Below are positions 1 to 9,689 of a DNA stretch of 41,896 bases, piece after piece. The stretch is from contig BFEA01000237.1 of the NCBI GenBank assembly GCA_003427395.1, positions 522,760-564,655 on the forward strand, in the 5' to 3' direction. Source of the DNA: Chara braunii. Lineage: Eukaryota; Streptophyta; Charophyceae; Charales; Characeae. Both the position numbers and the translations under genes were made by a program. Position 1 is the first letter of the stretch. Every line of letters starts with the position of its first letter. Under the pieces are notes generated by a model. The model did no database searches. It saw only the letters and a program-made list of their open reading frames with translations, and was not told the DNA's origin.

Positions 1-54
<54 letters not shown>
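1..54. repeat. (GA)n microsatellite
   Basis: Uninterrupted GA dinucleotide run that begins at the window edge, so its true length is unknown. From 55 to 430 I see no gene. That stretch holds a short A-rich and then GC-richer segment with two similar phrases around 'acaaaacgtacgaa' and 'aaaaaacgtacgaa' (about 272-322), and a short TATA-rich run at 400-428. Confidence 0.97.
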
Positions 55-56
<2 letters not shown>

Positions 57-433
57 AGGTTAGTCTCCAACCCCGCGACTGGCCTCCTGCTACTTCCATC
101 GATAGGATGAGCAAAATCGAATGAATCTTCGTATAGAACATGGAAATATACACTACCTGGTTGAATCGGCCCGACACCTGCCAGACAACACTTTCCACAA
201 AACAAACCCGCAGTGAAAAAGACCCTGTTCTTAAAGACACACCAACACCAATTGTACCAAGCGCCCCCGAAAAAAAACGTACGAACGAGCGGGCCTGCCC
301 GCCCCCAAAACAAAACGTACGAAATGGGGCACTTCGTCTGTCCCATTTACGGGGTCCAGGGGAAGCGTATTACGGGGCCCTATCCTGTCAGTAGTAGTTA
401 TATTATATTATATCTATATCTATAGATATGGAT

Positions 434-618
434 AGTCCTAGTGTGAGTATCCACGGAGCTTCGAGATTTTGGAGCACGATGTAACAGAGATTGATAGATG
501 GGACCCATCTGACCCATCTGACAATCGATGTCTGTTACATTGTGGAACATCATCCACCGGTGTCATTTTGTTATTTGCTCATGAATCTCAAAGCTCCGGG
601 CATTCTCACACTAGGACT
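434..618. repeat. Foldback (MITE-like) inverted repeat, AGTCCTAGTGTGAG ends
   Basis: The two halves are inverted copies of each other. The left end reads AGTCCTAGTGTGAG followed by a GGAGCTTCGAGATT-like stretch. The right end reads the complement, ending CTCACACTAGGACT. Inner arms also pair (ATGTAACAGAG near 479 against a TGTTACAT-containing stretch near 532). The centre is a doubled 'cccatctga'. Arms are roughly 80 bp. No ORF is present. This architecture fits a non-autonomous DNA transposon or foldback element. I could not find a clean target-site duplication, so the superfamily is open. Confidence 0.7.
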
Positions 619-1715
619 TTCCTCGCTAAGCTCTGAAGAATCTGAACCTTATCACGGTTAGATTCATGATGAAGGTCATGCTGCGACTGCATTCAGAAAC
701 ATTCCGGACGCTAAAATAGAGTTTGTGAAAGAAGAGCGCACTTGTGTTCCCAACAGTTGCTATTTTGAACTGAAAGTACGGGTGGCGGCCAGGTCCTATA
801 CAGAGTCGTAAGGAGGGTGTGTCTGTCTCCATCTGACAATTCATCTCTGTGACATTGTGGAACACTATTCAGTGTCATCATTTTGTTTTTCAATCACAGA
901 TCTCAGAGCGCCGTTGATGCTCACACTAGGACTATCTCCGCTAAACGCTGGACGTCGTAGCGGTCAGATTCATCCAGGTCATGCTGCAATTGTGTCCAAA
1001 TACATTACATTGCTGAAGGAGCTTTCGTGAGAGCAGGCACTGCTGTCCCCGACAGCTGCTATTTCGTTTCGCCCGAAACTGCTGTTATTGCGGGATGTCT
1101 GTCGGGGAGATTTGAGCTCCCTTAAACCACTAGTACCTTTGTCGTTTTGGAAAATAACGAACTTCTGACCTTTCAGGAGGCTGAAAGGAAACGACGGTCG
1201 TCGATTAGATTTATCAATGACAGCCGTTCCGTTGTCGGCGCCAACCAAAAAAGAAAGTGCGCTGCTGGCGGTGCGGAAAAGCTCGACGCGCAGTAAGGCA
1301 CCTCCAGGCCAGGGTGTGCTGGTGGTTTAAAGCGGGTGCTTCTGTCCTCCTCTGACAATCAATCTCTGTTTCATCTTGGAATAGCATCGGTCGTCATCAT
1401 TACCTTGTCAGACCTGTGCAATCACAGATCTCGAAGCTCGGTTGCCGTAGGGCCGCGCTCCACTACTCACCACATGTGCAGAATGAGAATGAATCTCCCG
1501 CTAGGACATGGGAGGATATGCTGCCACATTTTTTGTCTTTTGTGCGTGTGGTGAGTAGCAGAGCCAGGCGCATACTTACACAAGGACTTTTTCTACTAAC
1601 TTCTGGTCGTTATTGCGATCAGATTCAGCCAGGTTACACCGCAATTACACTCAGAAACTTCAGATACATTCTTGAGCGGGATTTCGTGAAAGCGGGCGCT
1701 TCTGTCTTGGACAAC
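586..1715 (+). repeat. Three diverged direct copies of one ~170-bp segment
   Basis: Three stretches align by eye: about 601-770, 911-1080 and 1572-1712. Each begins with a (cact/acac)aggact-type phrase and runs through a segment like 'cagattcatccaggtcatg'. It then passes a 'gtgaaag' or 'gtgagag' phrase and an 'actgctgtcccc'-type ending. A second shared block ('tctgacaat..atctctg..cat..tgga') sits before each copy near 510, 830 and 1355. The first two copies are about 310 bp apart; the third is farther because CACTA-like sequence lies between. ORFs here are short and unrelated between copies, so I read this as duplicated non-coding repeat. Confidence 0.65.
1128..1245 (+). mobile_element. CACTA-like element, truncated copy
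   Basis: Begins CACTAGTACCTTTGTCG. It continues through TTTCAGGAGGCTGAAAGG, 'cgacggtcgtcgat', 'agatttatcaa' and 'ccgttgtcggc', matching the reverse complement of the element at 21,153-21,325. CACTA at the terminus is the hallmark of the En/Spm (CACTA) superfamily. The far end is missing. There is no ORF, so it would be non-autonomous. Assignment rests on the termini alone. Confidence 0.55.
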
Positions 1716-1719
1716 GTTA

Positions 1720-2290
1720 TGTGTGAGGTGACAATTCCCTCTCTCCCTCTCTCTGCGCGCCCCCAGCCGCACCCCGCCCCCCCCACCCCTGCCCGGCCCA
1801 AAAACCATGCAGTGCACCACTAATCCATGTGTGGCGTGCTGCGCAATGCACTGCACGTGTGCACGGCAAGTATGCTGTCAGCCCTTTGATCAAGCAAGAA
1901 AAATAACAGGAGGCCAGCAACAATTGTCTAAGGGCATATTGTTTTGCATTGTTTTGTCGATGATTTGCTGTCCATATAGAACTTGAACACAACTAACAGG
2001 AAGGAATGCCGCCTTTTTTTTGTTGTGCTGGCCACCATGTGGTGACTCTTGGATACTCTTTGAAGACCCCCTTGCTAGGGGGCTGCGTTGCAACCGTGGA
2101 TTGCTGATCTGGCTGATCAAGATCTTAGCATATCGTGGATTGATAATCTGGCTTGATCTTTCACATATTGATCTTTTGATCAGATCTAACCGTCCCACCA
2201 GCGGTCTTGCAGCGTAGGAGCTGCTCCTAAACCCTCAACCCTATCAGGAGCTCCATATTCCGAGGGGGGTTTTAAGGCCAAGATCCATTT
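1720..2290. other. Intergenic, no gene seen
   Basis: Contains a C-rich stretch (1738-1800) and a cluster of seven GATC sites between 2106 and 2186. ORFs on both strands are short overlapping shadows without recognisable motifs. Confidence 0.6.
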
Positions 2291-2700
2291 TGGTATTTTG
2301 ACAGCTTGTGTCCCCCAAGAACTGGGTATCACGCTCCTCTCTGATCTTCTCCCCCAGTCTCTACATCCTCTTCTTACTCTCCTTTTTACTAATCACCCCC
2401 TATCTCTACCTTCTCTTTCACCATTTTTGCACTTTAGTTACTTAGCTCGCTCTACTGGCTTGTTCTCCCCTTTCTCTGATCCTTTTCTCGTTACCTTGCC
2501 CCTTACATTCCTACAATCACCCCCTCTCACCCACTGTCTTTTCCCACACCTTTCTAACTTCTTCCTCAATGCTTCCCACTCTAACTCGCCTAAATCAACG
2601 TCACCGTACCCCCAACTCGAATTTTCTCTTATTTCTCATCTTGCTCTCCCATTTTTCACCACCTTTTCCTTGTTCCTCCATGTATTTTAAAAATTTTGTT
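2290..2700 (+). repeat. Pyrimidine-rich tract
   Basis: Strongly C/T-biased strand. It produces a 130-residue open frame rich in Leu, Ser, Pro and Phe that I do not believe is coding. At 2424-2450 it contains a 27-base string that recurs exactly at 9221-9247. Confidence 0.7.
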
Positions 2701-3060
2701 ATGTCCTCCTTTTTCATATTTTAGATTTTTTATTTTCAATTTTATTTCCAAAATTTCTATACCCCATGGACGTAACGGAGTGTTGAACCAGGCTATGTCC
2801 CGTGCGGCACGGGTACCTCCTCCTCCGCCCGAAACTCGCCCGGGATGCCTGACCCGGTCCGACCGCCGGGCGTCCCAGCGCAAAATAGGGGCCCGTCCTT
2901 TCTCTTTTTTTTTTTTCGGCCCTTTGCAAAGAATATGGGCCAGATTACCTCCTGGCGTCAAAAAAAAAAAAATCGGGGCTTAGCAGGCCCCTGATTTTTG
3001 GGTGATGAAATCTGCGCCGTTGATCGCTAAAGCTTAATGGCCCTCGTTCACCCGGTGCTC
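2700..3060. other. AT-rich then GC-rich intergenic with homopolymer runs
   Basis: An AT-rich stretch is followed by a GC-rich block (2800-2890), a T-run near 2907 and an A-run near 2960. A short imperfect hairpin of GGGGC against GCCCC follows at about 2974-2991. The mix of GC-rich ends and T/A-runs resembles the small elements seen later at 16.8-24.4 kb, but I could not align it to them with confidence. Confidence 0.45.
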
Positions 3061-3239
3061 GAATTCGAACTCCACCCCACAGTTTGAATTAGACCGCGGT
3101 GTTGAGGCAGCATCCCGCGGCCCCCCCTCTCGCTAGCCCCCGCGTCAAGTGCTCCTCGTTGTCGTCGTGGCTGCGCCCCCCCGCGTGTCGTCCTCGATCG
3201 CTCGTCGCTGCTGCACCTCCTGTTCGTGCCTGCCGTCGC

Positions 3240-3840
3240 CCGAACGTGAGCCCTAGAACCCACCCAACCCTCTCCTCCCTCCCGTTCCTCCTCCTTCTCC
3301 TCCTTTGTGCTCCTCCATGTCTTCGTTTCCTCCTCCTCATCCTTCGTCCGCATGCTTTCTTCCTTCTCATGGGTGATGGTGTGTGACGTGGCGACCTGAC
3401 AAAGAAAGGACGAGGAGGGCGAGGAGGAGGAGGAGCTGGAAGGAGGAGGAGGAAAGAGAAAGGAGGCCGTGATGCGATGAATGAAATTTCTTTGTCATCC
3501 TCCTCCACCTCCCCATCCTCCTCCTACTCCTACTCCTCTTCCTCCTCCTTTCTTCCTCCCGTCGCCACGTCACACACCATCACTCTCCTCCTCCTCCGGC
3601 TTTCTTCCTCCAGCTGTTTTCTTCTTCCTCCTCCTCTTGCTTTCTTCCTCCTCTTCCCCCTCGTCCTCCTCGTCCTCCTGCTTTCTTCCTCCTCTTCCCT
3701 CACCTCCTCCTCCTCCTCCTCCTCCTCCTCCTCGTTTCTTCTTAGTTCTTCTCCTCATCTTCCTACTCCTCCCACTTTCTTCCCTAGTCTCCTCCTCCTC
3801 TCCTCCTCCTCTCTCCCATGTCCTCCTCCTACTACTATTT
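3240..3840 (+). repeat. (CCT)n-type low-complexity region
   Basis: Long run of tcc/cct triplets with recurring 'ctttcttcctcc' phrases. It generates Ser/Pro/Leu-rich frames on + and Arg/Glu/Gly-rich frames on -, all spurious. GC-rich DNA at 3060-3240 immediately upstream has several overlapping short frames and no recognised motif. Confidence 0.85.
3373..3583. repeat. 211-bp inverted repeat with purine-rich left arm
   Basis: The outer clamp is perfect: the 21 bases at 3375-3395 (core gtgtgacgtggcgac) are the exact reverse complement of 3561-3581, extending two more pairs outward. Inside, the left arm is GGA/GAGG-rich (3405-3470) and the right arm is CCT-rich (3496-3560), so the pairing largely continues. 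The structure could extrude as a cruciform or, because of the purine/pyrimidine arms, adopt triplex (H-DNA). That is inference from composition. Confidence 0.75.
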
Positions 3841-3951
3841 TCGTCGTCCTTGAGCTTTAATCATCTGAGAGTGGGCCACGTGGCATCCTTGAGGTTTGAA
3901 GCCTTCAACCGTCGAACAGTGATCATACGAGCGTGGGCCACATGGCGACGG

Positions 3952-4205
3952 GTCGATGAAAGGCGTCGATGATAAGGACATTGGAGAAAGAAGGGGGATG
4001 AAGTTTATTCCCGGAAATTGAGGCCTTGTGACCTTTGTGCGATCATCCAAATTTTACAGGGTCGATGAAGAGGACATCTAGGACGGGGTAGAAGAAAGGG
4101 GGATGACGGGGTCCATGAAGAGGACATCAGAGAAAAGAGGGGGATGAGGGGGTCGATGAAGAGGACATTGGAGAAAGCAGAGGGATGAAGGGGTCGAAGA
4201 AAGAA
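3952..4205 (+). repeat. Minisatellite, ~41-54 bp units
   Basis: At least four units start with a GGGTCGATGAAGAGGACAT-type phrase and pass through 'ggagaaag' to 'gggatgaag' (starts near 3952, 4060, 4109 and 4150). The last spacing is 41 bp. A related partial unit begins at 4191. Immediately upstream (3872-3945) two 'gtgggccac(g/a)tggc' phrases form another short duplication. Confidence 0.75.
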
Positions 4206-5200
4206 GAGGGTCCTTCTACGCATACTGTCCTACAGATCACCCCTCCACACGCACACAGCGCAGCGTAGCACCATGACCCCCCACCCCCCTTCCGAAACGT
4301 CAAACACCCAATACGAAAAAAAACAGCGGATCTGGACAGCTCTTCAGAAGCGCAAACAAGACCAGCCCCCCCCTTTTGCAAAAAAAAAAAAACTCTGAAA
4401 ATCAGTCGCCCGGGCGACCTGGGTGACTTCGCGCGGCCGGGCGGGCCGTTCCAAGTGACTTTCGGAGCCTAGGTGTTGAATGAATTACACCTTTCGTTCC
4501 TCTTCCATCTTCCCAAGTCATTTTGACTCCTAAGTTTTTCATTTTTTCTTCTCCTTATTTTGTGCCTGCACACTTCAAACTCTTGGGGTAGTGGACTGCT
4601 GCCAAAATTTTTGGAAAAATGAATTCCCTCATTTATTTATTTATTGGGAAACGGATCAGGCTGCCTGGGTTACCTTGGTTGGTCAGGCTGCTCGGGCATG
4701 CAAGAGCAATGGAAGACCACCTATAAAGTTACAAATAAAAAATTAAGTAATCCAAAAAAGCTGATATTACTAATGCCTTCATGGTTTGAAATGTCTTTGC
4801 GTATAGGTTTCCTTTTTAGTAGATGTTGGATTTTCTCACTTTTTTGTTGACTTATTTATCCTTGTGAATACAAAGGTGAAGTTTCGCCTGCGGTGGAAGG
4901 CTGGAGGCCGACACCGTTCGAACTTGCAACACTTTTTCATTCATGTATTTTGCCTTGGGCGTTGTGCCCGTAAAAATAAACAAGAAAAGTGTTTTGTTAA
5001 AAAAAGTAAGTTATATTGTGCAGAAAAAGAAACTAGACAATGTTTGCCTTAGGTTGACATTCAAATTATTTGTTAAACTAAAAGTTAAACATAAAAAATG
5101 ATTAAATATAATTTTACGTTCACTCTTTAATTATTTTTTTGCTCGGCCACGTAAGTCGTTCGTGAGCACTCTAGTAGCCTATTTGGAAAGCTGTTGTATG
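4206..5200. other. Intergenic, no gene seen
   Basis: Contains C-runs and an A-run near 4380. A GC-rich stretch follows ('gtcgcccgggcgacctggg'). The phrase 'ggagcctaggtgtt' at about 4466 also occurs near 17,163 in the CATTCGAGATGGAGCC repeat. The rest is AT-rich. Short frames such as 4644-4850 and 4864-5052 have no recognisable domain. Confidence 0.5.
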
Positions 5201-5240
5201 TCATTGTTTGTTGCGGTTGTTTAAAAAGTGTGTTTCAATT

Positions 5241-5515
5241 GTTTGCAAAGCGGACAGTACTCTCAAATTGTGCATCGATTATTACGATATTAACCACCAC
5301 ATAGTTAAAAATAATTGTCCCATGACGTACATCAATGAGTTGTTTGAACATTTACCAAGAGAACGACATATTGAAGGACATCTTCAAAGATCTTCAAAGA
5401 TTGCATTCTTGTGTAACTCGATGACATTCTAATATACAGTCGATCCTCAAAGGAGTAGTTTAGACATCTCAAGAATATCCTACAACACTTACAAAGCAAC
5501 GACTTTTACAATAAT
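5241..5515 (+). pseudogene. Ty3/gypsy reverse transcriptase fragment, broken
   Basis: Two blocks of a Ty3/gypsy polymerase are readable. The first (about 5244-5354) contains LCIDYYDIN, then VKNNCPMTYINELFEHL. This corresponds to the family's CIDYR-LNK-T-KN-YPLP-IDELFD-L segment at the start of the RT domain. The second (5377-5515) contains DIFKDLQ, then LDDILIYS at 5417-5440, then FRHLKNILQHLQ. It corresponds to the catalytic -LDDIL-YS box and the following helix. The region between them, roughly 80 residues in intact relatives, is missing. The catalytic tyrosine position is a TAA stop (5414-5416), a frameshift lies just before it, and a TAG follows the KE at about 5456. The enzyme is dead. 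No protease, RNase H or integrase could be recognised nearby, and no LTRs were found for it. Confidence 0.82.
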
Positions 5516-5519
5516 AAAT

Positions 5520-7990
5520 AAGTATATTACATGTAATTCATGAATGAATGAAGGCCACGAAGTAGGAGAGAAGATCATTACTATTATGGATTGACATCCC
5601 TCCTTATGAGGTAAGTTTGTAGCTTCATAAAATCGACGAGCTACTATTATCATTTTATCTAGTATTATGCGCGATATTCCCACGTCCTTCGTCTTTACCA
5701 TTTTTCCAAAAAAACATGACGTTCATCAAGACACCCCTCCACCAGAGCCCCTTCGACAACCTCAAGAAGTTTGTGATTTGTACGCTCGTTTTTCAATTCT
5801 TCGGTTTTAATTGTTTATTTTTTGCCATTAAATTATCCTCTCCCAAGTGTATACCTCTACTATTGTTAGATCTCAGGCCCATATCTCTCATTCTCCTTTT
5901 CCACCTGCTGATATTGCTTTTCGATCGACGCTTACTTTTCCACCAGTTCCCTTTATTGCAGTTCACCTTTCACGTATTCTTTTAACTATCTTGGAAGACG
6001 AAACTGTCAAGGCCTATGTTGAGGAGTGTCATGCGGAGCTAAAATACATGGCTGATGAATGCGAGGTTATGGCTGTAGTAACTGTTTATTTAACTCGTCT
6101 ACATGTGACGCACTTCAATATGCTTATATACAAAACCGTCATCTTAGTTTTCTTTATGGAAGTATAAACTTATCCTACAGTAATGATGTGAGATGTCTAC
6201 GCTCACCTTCTCCATTCATTATATGTTTACAAAAGTCGAACTTAGCCGTGAACAACTTGTCTCACTGACGTTATTTCCACCATAAGGTCATCGTGATATT
6301 TGCCCCCTCGATGATCATTATTGATGAATTTATTAACAACTCATTTTGTCACCCACTATCGCGTTGCCTAAATTTTAGGATGTTTATATGAGATTAAAGC
6401 GATGATATTATTATTTCTTATACGCTTTGTGAGAACGATCTCTTGCACTTATATGACATATGATTCGATAACAACCATATGTGTTCCTTTCATTGACTAA
6501 CTCCATGTTAAAGCTGTAGCAAAGTTTAATTATCATCGGACTGCAATTGATGTGACTTTCGATAAAACTTATGATTGTCTCCCGTCACGAGGCATGACCG
6601 CGTCACATAGAATTGATCCACAATTATAACGGGTAGTGTTGCATTGGCCAAGAGTTTAATAATATGAACCGCCGTCTTTGTAGGTCACTTGAGTGTCTAC
6701 CTACTGAACGATTATTGGTAATCTAGCTTTATAAATTTTGTCAATTTTTTTTTTGCCTTCTAACGATCATGCTCCAATGCTATATTGGTTATTGTATAAT
6801 AATTTAATGAGCCTTCTACATTTCATCTCGCACTTATGCAAGTGTCAACGTTAACTCTCCGACCTTATCGTTGATAGAGTCATGGCTCAGTGAGGCCTAG
6901 CTTACATTAACCCGGATCCGCACTTTATTAGTACGATATAACGACTCTCACATGTGGTATACGACTCTTAATTTCACTTCTCTTCGTCTTACCATCCTTT
7001 GAGAGATGGTTAGACCGAGGACACCAACAACACCAAAAATTTGTTATGAATGACAATTAATGAGACTTACACTTTGCTATGGGTATGTCGTCACATTTTT
7101 GTGACATTGAGTATCACCCTCAAATGCTAATGATTTTTTTCCCGTCGTCGCGAATTCACCCTCAGAGTTGTTGTTACACGCTTAATGAGTGGGTTGTGCA
7201 TATGGCGGATATTTTTCATTATTTGCACCTAGTATAAGTGTTTTTTAAACTCGCAGAATGCACAATCAACCAATCATAAATAAATCATTCATTCAAAGTC
7301 GGCGATGATATGTTCGTCGATGCTCGCTATTTGCGCCACGAAGGGAATACGCTTTGCAAGTTCACACGTTATTTTTCTGTATAATCCTTCAAGCGAACAA
7401 CCTTAACATCGTCAATAGCACTCAATAATAATTTCAAGGGGAGAGGCAATGGATTTGCAGGTTCACCGATCACTGAAGGATGGAGAACAACTAATCCTAT
7501 TGTACAAGTAATAGTACTTAAAATCATAACTGAAAAAATGTAGAGTAAATCATTAGGCTAAGTAGGCTGAACATAATAATTATGGTTCATGCTTTCAACT
7601 AACTTAGCATGTAGAATAGGAACAATTAAATGAATGTTTTTTGTAGCTCTCGTTATTGTTTTGCACTTTTATTTTTGTAATGCAAGCCTTCTTATTTTAT
7701 TGATTAACTATTAATGATTGAAGTAAAATCAATTGTTATTATTTTTCTATTATCATATTCATATGGAGTATGCAATAGATTGATATGATATATACTTTAT
7801 ACAATTAATGCACACCATACATAATAAGAAATATGGTGGTCGTCGGCGAGTAAGCACGTAGATGGTAAGCCTAGGGCGAATAGAGATGGGATGCACAAAG
7901 TTCATTTTTTTTATAAGGTTAATCAGCGTCCACGCATATTGTTACCGATAGATAAAAAAATATTTATTATCTTGAGATAATGATGGTCAA
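5520..7990. other. AT-rich intergenic, no gene recognised
   Basis: About 2.5 kb of AT-rich sequence. I searched for further Ty3 domains (RNase H, integrase) and for mitochondrial genes near the two RT pseudogenes and recognised none. A 106-codon open frame at 5847-6167 (+) contains LEDETVKAYVEECHAELKYM, which looks protein-like but matches no family I know. Confidence 0.5.
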
Positions 7991-7997
7991 CGTTTTT

Positions 7998-8471
7998 TTA
8001 AGCACAATGTAAGCGAATTCTACTGTGTTTAGCGGTATTCACAAAGTCAATCAATTTTTTACGCACTTTCGCGTCTTCATGGGATTCACACACGAAGCGT
8101 ATGCTCTTCGAGCCGGAAGGTTGCTGCCTCATACTTCGAAAGATGTTGTGGCCCAGGAAAGGTACTCCTTTTAACACATGGATAATATAGTTTTTGTCAA
8201 TACTCAGTGCTAATTGGAGGTTGTCTCTAAGGAACGATTCAAATTCAGATCTCGGTTTCACTGCTTCTGATTGTGGACCTGAGATTGCTACTAGAATATC
8301 ATATGCGAAGCGGATGCAATGCATCCTTCGGTTCCACTGTGTGGGATTCAGACGCGAAGCAAGCTGTGCGTTAAATCCCAGAATAAATGTTGAATTTCGT
8401 TGCTCATGTGATAACATAGTGGTAAGCAAGCGAAAGTGAACAAACAAAAGATTAACCAATGAAATTAACAA
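7998..8471 (-). pseudogene. Group II intron reverse transcriptase/maturase fragment (organellar type)
   Basis: The 157-codon open frame carries the second half of a group II intron-encoded reverse transcriptase. Residues 48-64 read RRMHCIRFAYDILVAIS, matching the catalytic block that normally reads YVRYADDFL-G. Residues 77-93 (FESFLRDNLQLALSIDK) match the F-L-L-L-S-K helix. Residues 96-112 (YIIHVLKGVPFLGHNIF) match the 'I-H-GF-FLG' block. The first catalytic Asp of YADD is Tyr here, so the copy should be inactive. Upstream on the same strand (about 8570-8650) a phrase VHWDFKKCF may be the remnant of the earlier 'DIKKFFD' block, with stops between. Such ORFs are typical of plant and algal organelles, so this is probably an organelle-derived (NUMT-like) insertion. 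An unusual nuclear maturase relic is the alternative. There is no credible ATG start. Confidence 0.8.
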
Positions 8472-8474
8472 ATG

Positions 8475-9174
8475 AAACAGTTATCAACTATAGCATATAA
8501 TTTTACGACCATCTTTGTTGAGCTTGTGTACACAATCTCTACCCCGTATCCTTGTTGCGTTCATATACAGACCGTTTCAGCTCTTCGTCGAAGACCCCCG
8601 GAAACATTTTTTAAAATCCCAATGGACAATCACAAAGAATTGAGATTTTTTTACACCACATTTCACCAAAATATTAACCATACCCCTTCACATGTTAAAT
8701 ATTTTTATGGGTTAGGATTATTATGATAAGAAGACTACTTGAAAGTTTTCAAGTACTCGTAATATGTTATTTGTTAGGCCTTACGAGCATGTCACGCTAC
8801 ATTCATAGGTTTGTGTATTTGTGTGGTCGTGCTAGTCACGCCCAAGTGTCTGCTTCTGACCCTTGTTTGTTTTTCCCAGCTTAAAATGATGTTATGATCA
8901 TGTCTGTTTTCTAAGAGGTCATTTATCAACAATAAACGAACTTTTTATTGCCTTGACAACACTATTATTGTCACCGAGCGGGTGAGGACAACAAAGTTTT
9001 ACTCACTTATTTTTTCTCATAATGATTTGCAGCTACTCTTACTTGTTAAAAAATTAACATTAGTATGTTAGTATTATTCCTTAGATTTGACATCGACTTT
9101 GACCGCTTCCACGACAAATTACTTCATCGCTTAGTTGTTCTTTGAATTTTACCACTTCAAGTTTTAGTTATTGG
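8475..9174. other. AT-rich intergenic, possible upstream part of the maturase relic
   Basis: Apart from the weak VHWDFKKCF-like trace on the minus strand (about 8620-8650), nothing can be assigned. No tRNA or rRNA was recognised. Confidence 0.4.
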
Positions 9175-9613
9175 ACGTCAACCTAAGTTGTGTATTTTAT
9201 TGCACGTTTCGTATTTGTTTTTTTTGCACTTTAGTTACTTAGCTCGCCTTGAGGACGTTTCTAATAGCGTATAAGCATGCGGGTTGCAGTGTGAAGAGAA
9301 GGTTGATAGGTAAATTTCTAACGTCGACCTAAGTTGTGTATTTTATTGCACGTTTCATATTTGTTTTTTTCGCATTTTAGTTACGTAGCTCGCCTTGAGG
9401 ACGTTTCTAACAGCGTATAAGCATACGGGTTGCCGTTTTAAAGAGAAGGTTAACAGGTAAGTTTCTAACGTCAACCTAAGTTGTGTATTTTATTGCACGT
9501 TTCGTATTTGTTTTTTTCGCACTTTAGTTACTTAGGTCGTCTTGAGGACGTCTCTAATAGCGTATAGGCATACGGATTGCAGTGTTGAGAGAAGGTTAAC
9601 AGTTAAGTTTTTA
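9175..9613 (+). repeat. 146-bp tandem repeat, three copies
   Basis: Units start ACGTC(A/G)ACCTAAGTTGTG at 9175, 9321 and 9468, giving periods of 146 and 147 bp. They are highly similar through 'attgcacgtttcgtatttg', 'ctcgccttgaggacg' and 'agagaaggtta'. A decayed fourth partial copy ('gagagaaggttaacag', 'aagtttctagagtac') continues to about 9690. There is no coding potential. Confidence 0.9.
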
Positions 9614-9689
9614 GAGTACATGATAAGTTTGTTGAGAGAAGGTTAACAGGTAAGTTTCTAGAGTACGTGATAAGTTTCTAGAGTTTAAA

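Noticed and set aside
2298-2690. 130-codon frame
   Set aside because: Pyrimidine-rich strand, Leu/Ser/Pro/Phe bias, no ATG context or motif.
3477-3972. Open frames of 127 and 163 codons, Ser/Pro/Leu-rich
   Set aside because: They follow directly from the (CCT)n composition, and all frames on that strand are open.
5847-6167. Continuation of the Ty3 polyprotein (RNase H or integrase)
   Set aside because: No H-H-C-C or D-D-E signature residues could be placed.
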